This document shows, in pieces, positions 1 through 7,964 of a DNA stretch of 32,536 nucleotides. Location: IMG/VR virus record IMGVR_UViG_3300043444_000270, positions 1 through 32,536 of that record. The stretch is one strand, 5' to 3'. Positions within the stretch are counted from its first letter, which is position 1. Each line of letters opens with the position of its first letter. The position numbers and the translations under genes are program-made. Under the pieces are notes generated by a model, which had not been told where the DNA came from, searched no databases, and saw nothing but the letters and a program-made list of their open reading frames with translations. The stretch comes from a virus.

Positions 1-127
1 GAACCAACACTAAAAGTATTACTGTCACCAGTAGTAACAATAAGCGAAGTTATAGCCGAGGTTGACTTCCAACGCCCAGCAATAGCAACGACCGCTTCAG
101 CTGCGTCACCGTTGCGAATAAGAAAAG
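1..127. repeat. Terminal direct repeat, left copy (circular overlap)
   Basis: These 127 bases are identical to 32410-32536 at the other end. A gene reads in frame across the join, so the repeat is the overlap of a circular or circularly permuted molecule rather than a biological repeat. An exact 127-base overlap is what a de Bruijn assembler with k of 127 leaves on a closed circle (inference). The unit genome is then 32,409 bp. Confidence 0.95.
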
Positions 128-470
128 TCTTGTGCTTGTCCGTTGCAGAACTATCCATAATTTCCGCTTTCATGTCCCACCAAGTTGTGGCATCTGGGGT
201 TGAATAAGCGGTTGTAATCAGCCCGGAATAACTTCCGTCATTGTTACCTGACGAACCGCTACCTGAACCAAATCCGCCCATGTTCACATAAGCGTAGTTA
301 GTTGCGCTGTCGTTGTTAGGTCTTAAGTAAACATTACAAGCTGCGCTGGTTTTGATTTGAGTTACCAAAACTATGTCGCGGTATAAACCGCTAATTGAAG
401 TAAATGACACGGTTGAAGTTGCTGAACCAAGTGTGATGTTAGCCAAAGGCGTGTAAGTAGGTGTTGGCAT
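1..470 (-). CDS. Tail fibre / receptor-binding-type protein, paralogue B (5' part; crosses the window junction)
   Basis: ATG at 470 reads leftwards to the window edge and continues at 32409-32379 on the circular molecule, giving 166 residues ending in FALYGIAA. It starts two bases after the stop of the 473-1039 gene. The protein is rich in Ser, Thr and Gly and carries the same pattern as its neighbours on both sides: an N-terminal STVSFTSISGLYRD-type strand, a central asparagine/glycine-rich part, then a KTFLIRNG-type strand, a TSAITSL strand and an SLYGI-type end. The pattern suggests a small beta-sandwich head or fibre-tip domain. Role in host binding is inferred from type and position after the tail-tip genes. 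Confidence 0.8.
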   Translation of the reverse strand, partial: MPTPTYTPLANITLGSATSTVSFTSISGLYRDIVLVTQIKTSAACNVYLRPNNDSATNYAYVNMGGFGSGSGSSGNNDGSYSGLITTAYSTPDATTWWDMKAEIMDSSATDKHKTFLIRNGDAAEAVVAIAGRWKSTSAITSLIVTTGDSNTFSVG

Positions 471-472
471 GT

Positions 473-1039
473 TTATCCCTTGATTCCATAAAGACTGAAA
501 CGGCTACCAGCGGCAAAATTGCCCAAGTTACTAGACAAAGTCAAATTAGTAATTGCAGAAGTGTTCATCCACAAACCCGAAGAAAACTGAATAGGTTTCG
601 CATTACTAGAATGATGACCAGACAAAGTTCTGAAAGTTTTATTTTTGCTTGTAGAAGCATAATCTAGGATGTCTATAATTGCCGCACCAAAAATGTCTGC
701 AGTAACTTCAGAAGTAGGAATTGAACCAGTATATAAAAGACTTGATTGCGATGTCGAGCCTCCACTCTGAACCGAAGTTCCACTACCTGATAAATAATGC
801 CAAGCATAATTGCTACCAGTATCACTATTTACAATGGTTTTAATTATTGTTGAATAAAAACCACCAGATGTTGTTGTGCTTCTTCCGGTCACCCTAAGTT
901 GCAAGTGCTTATATGTGCCAACAATAGATGAAAACGATACTGATGCGGTGCTAGTCGAAAGTAATGTAGTGCTAATAAGTTCATAAGAACCTGCAGCACC
1001 ACCGCCTCGGCGATTACCGAGGATCCCAAGAGGAATCAT
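473..1039 (-). CDS. Tail fibre / receptor-binding-type protein, paralogue A
   Basis: 188 residues, all-beta in appearance, Ser/Thr/Gly rich. Motifs include FSSIVGTYKHLQLR near residue 35, DTGSNYAWHYLSG near 75, KTFRTLSGHH near 135, and a C-terminal TSAITNLTLSS followed by RFSLYGIKG. This FSSI-TYKHLQLR plus LYGI layout is common in small fibre-tip proteins of uncultivated tailed phages (family recollection, not searched). The start overlaps the upstream stop as TAATG. The next gene starts two bases after its stop and is a clear paralogue. Probably a virion-surface, host-recognition protein. Confidence 0.75.
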   Translation of the reverse strand: MIPLGILGNRRGGGAAGSYELISTTLLSTSTASVSFSSIVGTYKHLQLRVTGRSTTTSGGFYSTIIKTIVNSDTGSNYAWHYLSGSGTSVQSGGSTSQSSLLYTGSIPTSEVTADIFGAAIIDILDYASTSKNKTFRTLSGHHSSNAKPIQFSSGLWMNTSAITNLTLSSNLGNFAAGSRFSLYGIKG

Positions 1040-1653
1040 TAGACAGTAATCTTTCCAATGACACGGTAAGAGTTAGCAGCAACCTTCAAAACAGTTGCAG
1101 CGTTGTATTGTTCATCCATTTTGAAAGTCACCGCTGTTCCAGCAGTTCCAGCACCAGCCCAAGTAGTTACACCTGTTCCAGCAGCGATAGTGACAGTTCC
1201 AGAGTTGTCGCGCACAATGTCAATTCGATCACCGAGATTCAAAACATCTGGGACTGTAATTGTATAGGCAACAGTTCCATTGGCCAAAATCACTTCGTTC
1301 CGATCAGCGGCAACAGCGGTATAAGCGGCAGAGACTGTTCCTACTGGCGTAGTGACATAGGTGGCAGTCACATTGCCAAAAGCAGGTGTTGCTGTTCCAT
1401 TAGAAACATAAGCTTGTCCAGCAGTTCCACCGGTGATACTTGTTGAAACATCTACCCAAGCAGAGCCGTCATAATATTCAAGGTCATTAGTGCCAGTTAG
1501 GTAGGTGACCATTCCCTCGGTGACAATTGCTGTGCCAAGTGCTGAGCCGCGAGCTGTTGAGTCGCTAAACACCATAACGCTCTGTCTCATTAGGTAGTTG
1601 TCTACATCTACAGCGGTGAGGATGTCACCTGCTGAAAAGTCTTTGAAAGCCAA
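1039..1653 (-). CDS. Minor tail / appendage protein
   Basis: 204 residues. The N-terminus (FKDFSAGDILTAVDVDNYLM, residues 3-22) and the following MVFSDSTARGSAL and GMVTYLTGTNDLEYYDG segments match a type seen often in actinophage tail-tip regions, where a short adaptor precedes a beta-rich body. The rest is Thr/Val/Gly rich, with a TVTIAAGTGVTTW strand and a VLKVAANSYRVIGKI end. It lies between the large minor tail protein and the fibre paralogues. It probably forms part of the tail tip or fibre base; the exact role is not visible. Confidence 0.75.
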   Translation of the reverse strand: MAFKDFSAGDILTAVDVDNYLMRQSVMVFSDSTARGSALGTAIVTEGMVTYLTGTNDLEYYDGSAWVDVSTSITGGTAGQAYVSNGTATPAFGNVTATYVTTPVGTVSAAYTAVAADRNEVILANGTVAYTITVPDVLNLGDRIDIVRDNSGTVTIAAGTGVTTWAGAGTAGTAVTFKMDEQYNAATVLKVAANSYRVIGKITV

Positions 1654-1662
1654 TCTAATCTC

Positions 1663-2898
1663 CTAGAATCCGAGTGCGCCTGTGTCTAGTCTACCAAATA
1701 CGGTGTCATCAAGCACTAGGAAGGTAATGTCCAAGGTTGAGAACCCAATGCTTACCTTGTGAATGATGTTGTCTACTTGGTGATCTAGACGGATGATTTC
1801 TGCGTATTTTACAATTGCTGGCGCGATAGCAGGGTTGCCAGGTGTAAAAACAATCTTGACAACTGAGCCTAGTTCTAGCCCCAAGATGTCGTTTTGCTGA
1901 GCAGTAGTTAGGTCATTCATAATGACCTCAACTGACTCAAATCTAAATTCTGGGTTGGCGTATTTGTTTGAATACCAGTTAGCCAGTTCTTCCGCCGCTA
2001 GGGTTGTGGACATTAGCAGGTCTGTTTGTGTCAGGTTCTGAATGCCGTAGTTGCCTTGACTTAGAGCATCGCTGGCTGTTGCTGTTCCGCTTGTAATCTT
2101 TGAGCTGATAACTATCTCGTTGTAAAGCAGTTCTGAACCGTAGACAACTTTCATTCCGGTATAAGGAATCCCTGTGCCATCATCTGCTAGTGCTACAGCG
2201 TTGGAGTTTGGTGCAACTGTTCTATCTTTGAAAACTAGATTTCCAGTTTTGCCAACAAATAAAGAACCTGGCTCGCTTGTTTCTACTAGTTGCAAATAAC
2301 TTAGAGCGTTGGTGTCCGGCGCAACAACATCCGCACCAAGGGTTTGCCCACCTGTGTCAATATCTCTATTTTCTGTAGACCAGTTCACTTCTGGCAAGTC
2401 AAGAATTGCTGCAACGCGCTCACCGCTTGTCTGAGCGGTTTGAGTGCCGCCTGTGAGTGTTTGGTTGGCTAGGGTTCTAAAACCGTCTGAGCAGGTCACA
2501 GAGGCGAGATTATCGCCATTTGGTGCATAGTCTAAGTTCCAGTCATCTGCAGAGCCAAAGTATTGAACCGCTGTGCCAGAAGTTATACGAATTTCTCGGC
2601 GAGGAATAATCTGTCCATAGTAAGGACTGGCTGTATAGGTAGGGTCGAAATCTCTTAGGTTGTTATCTAGGACAACAGTTGCCTGACCAGATGAGTAGCG
2701 GTCTAGTTGTCGTGACTTGCCTCGGCGGATAGTGAAGCCTTTTACCTTGTCGGTGACATCAAAAAAGATAGTTCCACCAAGAACATAGGTTGTGTTGTCT
2801 AGGACTCCAGCAACCGGATCATCAAGGCGGAAATAAGGCCCTGTATTGTTGTCGGTTAGGTCAAATCCGATTTCTACTTTTTCAACTGGTTTCGCCAT
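1663..2898 (-). CDS. Minor tail protein (tail-tip component)
   Basis: 411 residues, directly downstream of the tape measure gene and overlapping it by one base (TAATG). The N-terminal half has a DVTDKVKGFTIRRGKSRQLD segment (about residues 47-66) followed by GQATVVLDNNLRDFDP, features of a widespread actinophage minor tail protein. The middle carries a GNLVFKDRTVAP segment and the C-terminus an LGSVVKIVFTPG strand. In siphoviruses this position encodes distal tail and hub proteins. Exact equivalence to Dit or Tal is not established. Confidence 0.75.
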   Translation of the reverse strand: MAKPVEKVEIGFDLTDNNTGPYFRLDDPVAGVLDNTTYVLGGTIFFDVTDKVKGFTIRRGKSRQLDRYSSGQATVVLDNNLRDFDPTYTASPYYGQIIPRREIRITSGTAVQYFGSADDWNLDYAPNGDNLASVTCSDGFRTLANQTLTGGTQTAQTSGERVAAILDLPEVNWSTENRDIDTGGQTLGADVVAPDTNALSYLQLVETSEPGSLFVGKTGNLVFKDRTVAPNSNAVALADDGTGIPYTGMKVVYGSELLYNEIVISSKITSGTATASDALSQGNYGIQNLTQTDLLMSTTLAAEELANWYSNKYANPEFRFESVEVIMNDLTTAQQNDILGLELGSVVKIVFTPGNPAIAPAIVKYAEIIRLDHQVDNIIHKVSIGFSTLDITFLVLDDTVFGRLDTGALGF

Positions 2899-4478
2899 TA
2901 TGCGCTCGCAAAGACTGGGCCAGAAGCTCTTTCGTACTTCTTGATTTCATCTACAATCAATTGACCAACTCGAGTGCCGTCAGTTCCTAGCCCAGCATTG
3001 ACTGTCACGCTAATAGAGCGACCACCAAAAGAACCAAGTCTATCTAGGGGAATAACCGCCTCTGGCTTTCCAGCCTCGGCTAGGTTGGCGATGATACCGC
3101 CAGGCTGAGGCATAACAATTCCACCCTCAGCCAGTTTTGGAATCTTGATTGTTTTGACTGTTGGAACTTTGACATTGATTGCGCCACCTGTTGCTGAGGC
3201 TATTGCCGAAAGCGCTTGATTGGCTAATGAGATAATGCCATTTAGTCCACCAATTACTCGGTTCACAAAGCCCTCAAAGACACCAATCCAGCCATTTATA
3301 TAGCCTCGGATGCCTTCACCAATTGCCTCAAAGACTTCTCCAAAGAATCCAGCAAGACCATTCAGCCCATCTCGAATGCCCTTTGTTGTGTTATTCCAAG
3401 CCTCGGCCAGCCATTTGAAAACACCGGCGATTGTGTCTTTTATGACCTTCCAAGTTGTTGCAAAGAACGCACCGATAGCGGTAAGGCCTTCCATAAAGCC
3501 CTTAGTGACCGCATCCCAGCCACCTGCGAGCTGAATCAGCCAGTTCACCAAAAGAATCACACCAGTAATTAGCAAAGCCACACCAGCGATAATCAAAGTA
3601 ATCGGGTTAGCATACATCGCAATATTTACACCGATGATTGCAGCAGCCAAAGCACCAAAGACAACACCCAAAGCAACAACTACACCTGTGTTCTCTTTCA
3701 TAAAGTTCACAATTGTAATAATTACAGGGGTTAGCGCTTCCCATACTGGAAGCAAAGCCGCACCGATCTGTTCAGACAACTCGCCAAAACTGGCTTTCAT
3801 CTTTGCCGAACCTGTGGCAGTTGCCTCGGCAGTACCCCCCACCTGAGTTTCAATTGCGCTTAGAACAAGATTTTGCGCTTCCAGCATTTGACCGGACTCA
3901 ACAAGAGTCTTAATCTTTTCTTTTTCTTGCGCTGTAAAAGTCACACCGGCGCGAGCAAGTGAAGCAATACCCTTGATTGGGTCTTGTAGCGCCTTACCTA
4001 GTTGTGTTGCATTAGTTTCAGCCGAACCGAAACCAGCAGCAGCCAAGTCAATGGCGGCAAGAGTAGCGCGATCCATAGCACCGCCAACTGTGTCAGCGGT
4101 AGCGGCTAGGTTCTTGAAGGTTAGAAGTTTTGCCTGAGTTGCCTTGATTTGCTCATCATCAATGGCGGTTGCTTCCATCGTCTGAGTGGCGAAAGCCTTT
4201 AGGCGGTCTGTGACCTTGCTAGTTTCATCGCCAAATAACCCCATAGACTCGGCAATTTTTTGAAGTCTATTATCGGCAACCTGAGCGGCCTCGGCTGCTT
4301 GAACTGCTTGTGTAGCACCATAAGCCAAAGCACCAAAGCCGATAGTTGCAGCAGGACCTAAAGCTCGAGCGGTAGCCTGAACCTTTTGCAAAGGTGTTTC
4401 TAGGCGAGATAATTCTTTCTCTAATCTCTGGAAACCAGCGTTTTTGAAACTTGAGAGAATATTGATTGTAATTGCCAT
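2898..4478 (-). CDS. Tape measure protein
   Basis: 526 residues. The N-terminus is alpha-helical and Ala/Gln/Glu rich with coiled-coil character. A long hydrophobic block at about 262-320 includes GVVVALGVVFGALAAAIIG and a LIIAGVALLITGVILLVNW stretch, then WNNTTKGIRDGLNGLAGFFG-type helices. The C-terminus has a LAEGGIVMPQPGGIIANLAE motif typical of phage tape measures. Position after the frameshifted chaperone is diagnostic. It is short for the family, implying a short tail if about 0.15 nm per residue holds (inference). It overlaps both neighbours by one base. Confidence 0.9.
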   Translation of the reverse strand: MAITINILSSFKNAGFQRLEKELSRLETPLQKVQATARALGPAATIGFGALAYGATQAVQAAEAAQVADNRLQKIAESMGLFGDETSKVTDRLKAFATQTMEATAIDDEQIKATQAKLLTFKNLAATADTVGGAMDRATLAAIDLAAAGFGSAETNATQLGKALQDPIKGIASLARAGVTFTAQEKEKIKTLVESGQMLEAQNLVLSAIETQVGGTAEATATGSAKMKASFGELSEQIGAALLPVWEALTPVIITIVNFMKENTGVVVALGVVFGALAAAIIGVNIAMYANPITLIIAGVALLITGVILLVNWLIQLAGGWDAVTKGFMEGLTAIGAFFATTWKVIKDTIAGVFKWLAEAWNNTTKGIRDGLNGLAGFFGEVFEAIGEGIRGYINGWIGVFEGFVNRVIGGLNGIISLANQALSAIASATGGAINVKVPTVKTIKIPKLAEGGIVMPQPGGIIANLAEAGKPEAVIPLDRLGSFGGRSISVTVNAGLGTDGTRVGQLIVDEIKKYERASGPVFASA

Positions 4479-5032
4479 TACAGACCCTTGCCTATCAGTA
4501 GAAGGTTTGACTCAAACTCGGCGGCATAAGAATCCACAAGGTAGCCAATATTAGAAGCGACTTGAGGAATAGCGTTCTCGGCTACTGGCCAGATGTAGCG
4601 AGATGGAGATTTACCCAAAGCGGCAATCATCGCATCGCCTTGACTTGTGACCCTGTGTGAGCGTGTAGTGCCTCGCCAGTTATAGGTGTTTGTTTGTGAG
4701 CGCCTAGTCTTGCCCCCACCTCGGCCAGCCATGTCAGCGATGTTTACACCGACACCCAAGAATCCAATAGACACCAAAGGGTTAGCGGTGTATTGGTTTG
4801 GCTCGCTAGTTGTGACCTTGACCTTATAGGTGGCTTGACCCCAAGCGGTGCGCCCTGAGCCTCGCATACCAGAGATAGGCGCGAGCATCGGAATATTCAT
4901 AACAACACGATCAGCCAGACCCTCGGCTGTGTTTTTGATTCCATTACGAATCTTAAAGAAAAGCGCTCTATCTACCTTGCGAACTTCTAAAAGAGTTTCA
5001 CGAAGGCCAAGAACTTCAATCCTGGTTTCCAT
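4478..5032 (-). CDS. Putative minor tail/tail-completion protein (HK97 gp10-like?)
   Basis: 184 residues, between the tail chaperone and the tape measure. Its ATG follows the TAA of the frameshifted chaperone reading frame with no gap. The N-terminal half is helical (LRETLLEVRKVDRALFFKIR, residues 10-29), the middle is Gly/Arg rich with GRGGGKTRRS, and the end has SRYIWPVAENAIPQ. A helix, a basic loop and an R-WP-AENA end recall HK97 gp10-type tail-completion proteins, but those normally lie before the tube gene. Treated as a structural protein of uncertain role. Confidence 0.55.
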   Translation of the reverse strand: METRIEVLGLRETLLEVRKVDRALFFKIRNGIKNTAEGLADRVVMNIPMLAPISGMRGSGRTAWGQATYKVKVTTSEPNQYTANPLVSIGFLGVGVNIADMAGRGGGKTRRSQTNTYNWRGTTRSHRVTSQGDAMIAALGKSPSRYIWPVAENAIPQVASNIGYLVDSYAAEFESNLLLIGKGL

Positions 5033-5448
5033 TTATCTCTTACCGTTCTTCATTGCTAGGCTCTTGCCCTTTAGATACATTGACATAGTAAAAAGCATCC
5101 GGTCTGATTCTTGTAGAAGAACCGATGGCGCTATACCTGTTTCACAAGCTAAATAGGCGATGAAATAGTGCTGGCTAGTTTCACCTAGCCCTTTTATTTT
5201 GGGTCTACGACATCATCTCCAGCAATGATTTCGATAGTGTCGCACCATGCTTCAAAGGTTTTGTCTGTCTTGCTAGAACGGCGTAGGGCGTTCCAGACAA
5301 GAAAAGCCAACCAACCAAAGCGCTGGTCATCTTTTAGTTTTGTGATACTTACTTCGAATTTGTTTTCGAAAGCGATGAAATCTGGAGCGCCACAGATAAC
5401 TTTTTCTGTGTTGCCGTCAGCGTAGGTGACTTCAAACGGTAGGCGCAT
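5033..5448 (-). CDS. Tail assembly chaperone, G-T fusion by -1 frameshift
   Basis: At codon 84 of the short product the ribosome can slip back one base on C CCA AAA. The -1 frame then runs 54 more codons to a TAA at 5035-5033, which abuts the ATG of the next gene. The added part begins IKGLGETSQHYFIAYL and ends SLAMKNGKR, the helical layout expected of a T domain. Total product is 138 residues. A lambda G/GT-type pair coats the tape measure and recruits tube subunits in tail assembly (known family behaviour). Gene order before the tape measure fits exactly. Confidence 0.85.
5173..5203 (-). promoter_or_regulatory. Programmed -1 frameshift signal (slippery heptamer plus hairpin)
   Basis: The slippery heptamer CCCAAAA lies at 5203-5197 and reads C CCA AAA in the zero frame. 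It is followed at once by the G-frame stop TAA (5196-5194). Six bases after the heptamer there is a perfect 6-bp stem, GGCTAG (5190-5185) with CTAGCC (5178-5173), closing a 6-base loop. Heptamer, spacer of 6 nt and hairpin are the classical elements of bacterial -1 frameshifting. Confidence 0.85.
5194..5448 (-). CDS. Tail assembly chaperone, short form (G)
   Basis: 84 residues; starts LPFEVTYADGNTEKVICGAP and continues with a DFIAFENKFEVSI segment, an RFGWLAFLVWNALRR helix and an acidic end. This is the usual form of actinophage tail chaperone N-domains, lying between tail tube and tape measure genes. It ends at the TAA just after the slippery heptamer and is expected to be the major product, with the G-T fusion as the minor one. 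Four bases separate its ATG from the tail tube stop. Confidence 0.88.
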   Translation of the reverse strand: MRLPFEVTYADGNTEKVICGAPDFIAFENKFEVSITKLKDDQRFGWLAFLVWNALRRSSKTDKTFEAWCDTIEIIAGDDVVDPK

Positions 5449-5452
5449 GGAC

Positions 5453-5860
5453 TTAAGCGGTTGCTCGGGTTAGTGCGCCATTTAGAGGCCATGATACTGA
5501 CAGGGTAGCCAAATCGCCTACTGTTGAAGCGAATGGTGAATACTGGGTCACCAAAAATTCGCCTGAGTAAGAAGGGTTGGTGGCTGAAACTGAACTGGAA
5601 GTTGGTGTCACAACTACAGTTCCGTTAGTTCCCAGTAGAGGCCAAAGGGTTGCGTCAATTGCGCCAGCCCCAAAGTCCTGCATAAACTCAAGAGTAATAG
5701 AACCAGACTTTAGACCAGCGATGCGTGTGCGCCATGCTGAACCAAAGGCAGTAGTGTCCTGCTCTTCAATTTCGATTGGTAGTTCAACGGCGGCCAAAGA
5801 GCTGCTTAGGTTTGTGCCGTTTAGTGTAATTTTGTAATCTGTTGCCACAAACTTGGCCAC
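5453..5860 (-). CDS. Major tail (tube) protein
   Basis: 135 residues, compact and beta-rich: VATDYKITLNGTNLSSSL at the start, then VELPIEIEEQDTTAFGSAWR, a GLKSGSITLEFMQDFG strand and a VGDLATLSVSWPLNG strand near the end. An N-terminal strand, an acidic loop with a tryptophan and a C-terminal strand are usual in siphovirus tube proteins. It lies just before the frameshifted chaperone and after the tail terminator candidate. A likely RBS (AGGAGATC) precedes the ATG. It should polymerise round the tape measure. Confidence 0.8.
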   Translation of the reverse strand: MAKFVATDYKITLNGTNLSSSLAAVELPIEIEEQDTTAFGSAWRTRIAGLKSGSITLEFMQDFGAGAIDATLWPLLGTNGTVVVTPTSSSVSATNPSYSGEFLVTQYSPFASTVGDLATLSVSWPLNGALTRATA

Positions 5861-5872
5861 GATGATCTCCTA

Positions 5873-6280
5873 TTAGTCTGCGAAAACATCTACCGCGAAC
5901 TCTGCCGCTAAGTAAGTGCCTTCATTCAATTGAATTGGTGTGTAATTTCTCATTTCAGTCACTCTTAGGTCGTAGCAGTTTCCGTCAAGTGTCTTATCTG
6001 ATTCTACCGCAAGTTTGATACTTGATGCCCCTGTCGAGGAACAGTAAGCATCAAGGCTTCTTTGGGCAGTCTTTTCCGCTGCTCGGCCAACAATGACCAC
6101 AACAACAAACTGGTAGCGAGTTAGCCCTTTGGCAAAACTCTGGTCGTATTGAATTGAGCCAGGTCGGATAATCGCAATTGGTGGGTTTGGATTATCCGGC
6201 ATCTCGGCTGAGGTTCTTAGACCGGCGATTGTTGCAATGTTTTCCGCTAACTTGGTGCGGAGTGTTGTAATGCTTGCCAT
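5873..6280 (-). CDS. Putative tail terminator protein
   Basis: 135 residues. It has an N-terminal helix (ITTLRTKLAENIATI), a central YQFVVVVIVGRAAEKTAQRS strand-helix unit and an acidic C-terminal strand (YLAAEFAVDVFAD). The fold order and the position between connector and tube gene fit the tail terminator (lambda gpU-like) family. Starts by TAATG overlap with the connector gene. Assignment is by position and secondary-structure impression, not by a unique motif. Confidence 0.6.
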   Translation of the reverse strand: MASITTLRTKLAENIATIAGLRTSAEMPDNPNPPIAIIRPGSIQYDQSFAKGLTRYQFVVVVIVGRAAEKTAQRSLDAYCSSTGASSIKLAVESDKTLDGNCYDLRVTEMRNYTPIQLNEGTYLAAEFAVDVFAD

Positions 6281-6879
6281 TAGGCGAACTTTACAATCTT
6301 GTAGGCATCTACGAGCTGAGCAACATCTGGATCTAGTTGGCGTGAGATTCGCATCACACCAAGGTCACCAAAACCAGCGATTCCAAGAGGCGAGTCTAAG
6401 CGCTTAAAAATTCTTGATGCTTGGATAATGCAAGCCTGTCGGATTGATATAGGAATTGCGCTGTATCCCCAAACACCTGTGACCTTTACCAAAGCCTCGC
6501 CACCCCAGATTGGGTAAGTGTAATCACCAATAGCTCTAATAGCGTTGTAAGGCACAGCAAGGCCGTCTACGCGCCCATTCAGAGGCTCTAGTTGGTAATC
6601 ATCTGCTTGCCAGATAACATCATAAGTTCCATCGGCTGAAGCATCGGTGGCAATTTCTGTAATTGAAATGGCATCATCAATGTTTGTCAGATAGTCATTA
6701 TCGGCCACGAAGTAGCGCACCGCAGTTCCAGCATTATAGAAAGAGCGGTTAGCGTAACCGTCAATAAGTCGAGAAGCCGACTCAATTGCCATCTCTAAAA
6801 GAGAGTCATCAATTGCGTCTGTGATTCTTAGAGCGGCTTTAGTTTCCGCTAGTGTGCTGTAGCCCTGTGATATCGCCAT
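6280..6879 (-). CDS. Head-tail connector protein
   Basis: 199 residues. The N-terminal segment YSTLAETKAALRITDAIDDS and the following LLEMAIESASRLIDGYANR helices are characteristic of HK97 gp6/SPP1 gp15-type connectors, which bind the portal ring. The middle is beta-rich (YQLEPLNGRVDGL) and the C-terminus helical (IRQACIIQASRIFKRLD). It lies after the glycosylation cassette, separated from the capsid gene by about 2.5 kb, an unusual distance for a connector. Confidence 0.8.
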   Translation of the reverse strand: MAISQGYSTLAETKAALRITDAIDDSLLEMAIESASRLIDGYANRSFYNAGTAVRYFVADNDYLTNIDDAISITEIATDASADGTYDVIWQADDYQLEPLNGRVDGLAVPYNAIRAIGDYTYPIWGGEALVKVTGVWGYSAIPISIRQACIIQASRIFKRLDSPLGIAGFGDLGVMRISRQLDPDVAQLVDAYKIVKFA

Positions 6880-6888
6880 AAGACTATT

Positions 6889-7326
6889 CTACCGCTCGAA
6901 CCGCAACCGACTCTTGATGTCTGTCGAGCTTATGCCCTTAGTGTAAGGAATGTAGCAAAGACCTATCCCTCGCTCATCCAGCCAGTCTTGGTCAAAGCCC
7001 ATCTGAGAGTAGTAGTCTTTTCTTGCCCAGTCCGAGCCAATGACAATTAGATCAGGCTGAACATACTGAATAGCAATAGTGCTATCAGCCCCACCCACAT
7101 TAGCAACAACCCAATCAACCCAGCGACATCCCTCAATGACAGTTTTTCTCTCGGCATAATTCATCACCAATCCTTTTCCTTTATAGGCCTTGATAAATTC
7201 GTCTGTATTTAGCGACACGACTACTTCGCCGTCTGGCCCAGCCAGTTCTTTACATCGCTCTAGAAAACGAACATGCCCTGAGTGAAAAAGGTCAAACGAA
7301 CCGCCGGTGTAGACCCTCAATCCCAT
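6889..7326 (-). CDS. Cytidylyltransferase-like nucleotidyltransferase
   Basis: 145 residues with the two signature motifs of the glycerol-3-phosphate cytidylyltransferase (TagD)/HldE-C superfamily: TGGSFDLFHSGH at residues 7-18, with the nucleotide-binding HxGH at 15-18, and ISSTDIKSRL at 132-141. Members transfer CMP or AMP onto phosphorylated sugars or polyols to make activated donors. Here it follows two glycosyltransferases and overlaps the GT2 gene by 10 bases, so it probably supplies a substrate to them (inference). Substrate cannot be read from sequence; CDP-glycerol and nucleotide-heptose routes are both possible. Confidence 0.85.
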   Translation of the reverse strand: MGLRVYTGGSFDLFHSGHVRFLERCKELAGPDGEVVVSLNTDEFIKAYKGKGLVMNYAERKTVIEGCRWVDWVVANVGGADSTIAIQYVQPDLIVIGSDWARKDYYSQMGFDQDWLDERGIGLCYIPYTKGISSTDIKSRLRFER

Positions 7327-7964
7327 CGGTTAGCCCTTCTGATAGCCAGCGACCACTCGCCTTGAGTAAAGTCTTGGTTCTCTTCTTTCCAGTTATAGAT
7401 GTATTGATTGTTTTTGTAAGAGATATTGTTGGCTTGCTCAAACCCAGCCTTTAGAGTGCTTGAGTTGTCATGGTGGACTTTGGCTTGAATTGTTTTCTTA
7501 GGCACACCAGCCTGATCTACTCGGCGCTCTAGGTCATTGTCATCAAAATACAGCGGATAGAAGCGCTCATCATAAAGCCCAACCTTGTCAATCATTCCCT
7601 CGCCAAAAACAACTGCTGACCATTGAGGCACAATGTCAAGGAAGTTCAAAGCTTTAGTATCCACATCTTCAGTAATAGCCTTTAGAGTGCCAACTTCAAA
7701 CCAAGCATCATCATTGACAAGCACCCAGTAAGGCGCATAAGGCGTGGACTTGATAATCAGATTCCAAGCACCTACAAGACCAAGACCATAAGGCACTCGG
7801 ATAACCCACATCTTCTCTACCCATTCAGGCTTGACTGGATTCCAAGTTTGTGTTCCTGAATTGTCCACAATGACAAGATGTTCAACTGGGTAATCTATCG
7901 AGGCTAACAGGCGCTCTGCTAGATCGTGTCTGACAAGAGTGGCAAAGCCCAGAACAGGAATCAC
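7317..7964 (-). CDS. Glycosyltransferase family 2-like protein
   Basis: The GTG at 7964 overlaps the GT4 stop as GTGA, so a 215-residue product is preferred over a longer TTG start at 7994. The GT-A fold is visible: PVLGFATLVRHDLAERLLAS, LVIVDNSGTQTWNP, then YWVLVNDDAWFEVG with NDD in the place of the metal-binding DxD, and FYPLYFDDNDLERRV with the acidic acceptor-site motif. Such enzymes move a sugar from a nucleotide donor to glycan or protein. Part of the 6889-9317 cassette in the structural operon. Confidence 0.85.
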   Translation of the reverse strand: MIPVLGFATLVRHDLAERLLASIDYPVEHLVIVDNSGTQTWNPVKPEWVEKMWVIRVPYGLGLVGAWNLIIKSTPYAPYWVLVNDDAWFEVGTLKAITEDVDTKALNFLDIVPQWSAVVFGEGMIDKVGLYDERFYPLYFDDNDLERRVDQAGVPKKTIQAKVHHDNSSTLKAGFEQANNISYKNNQYIYNWKEENQDFTQGEWSLAIRRANRWD

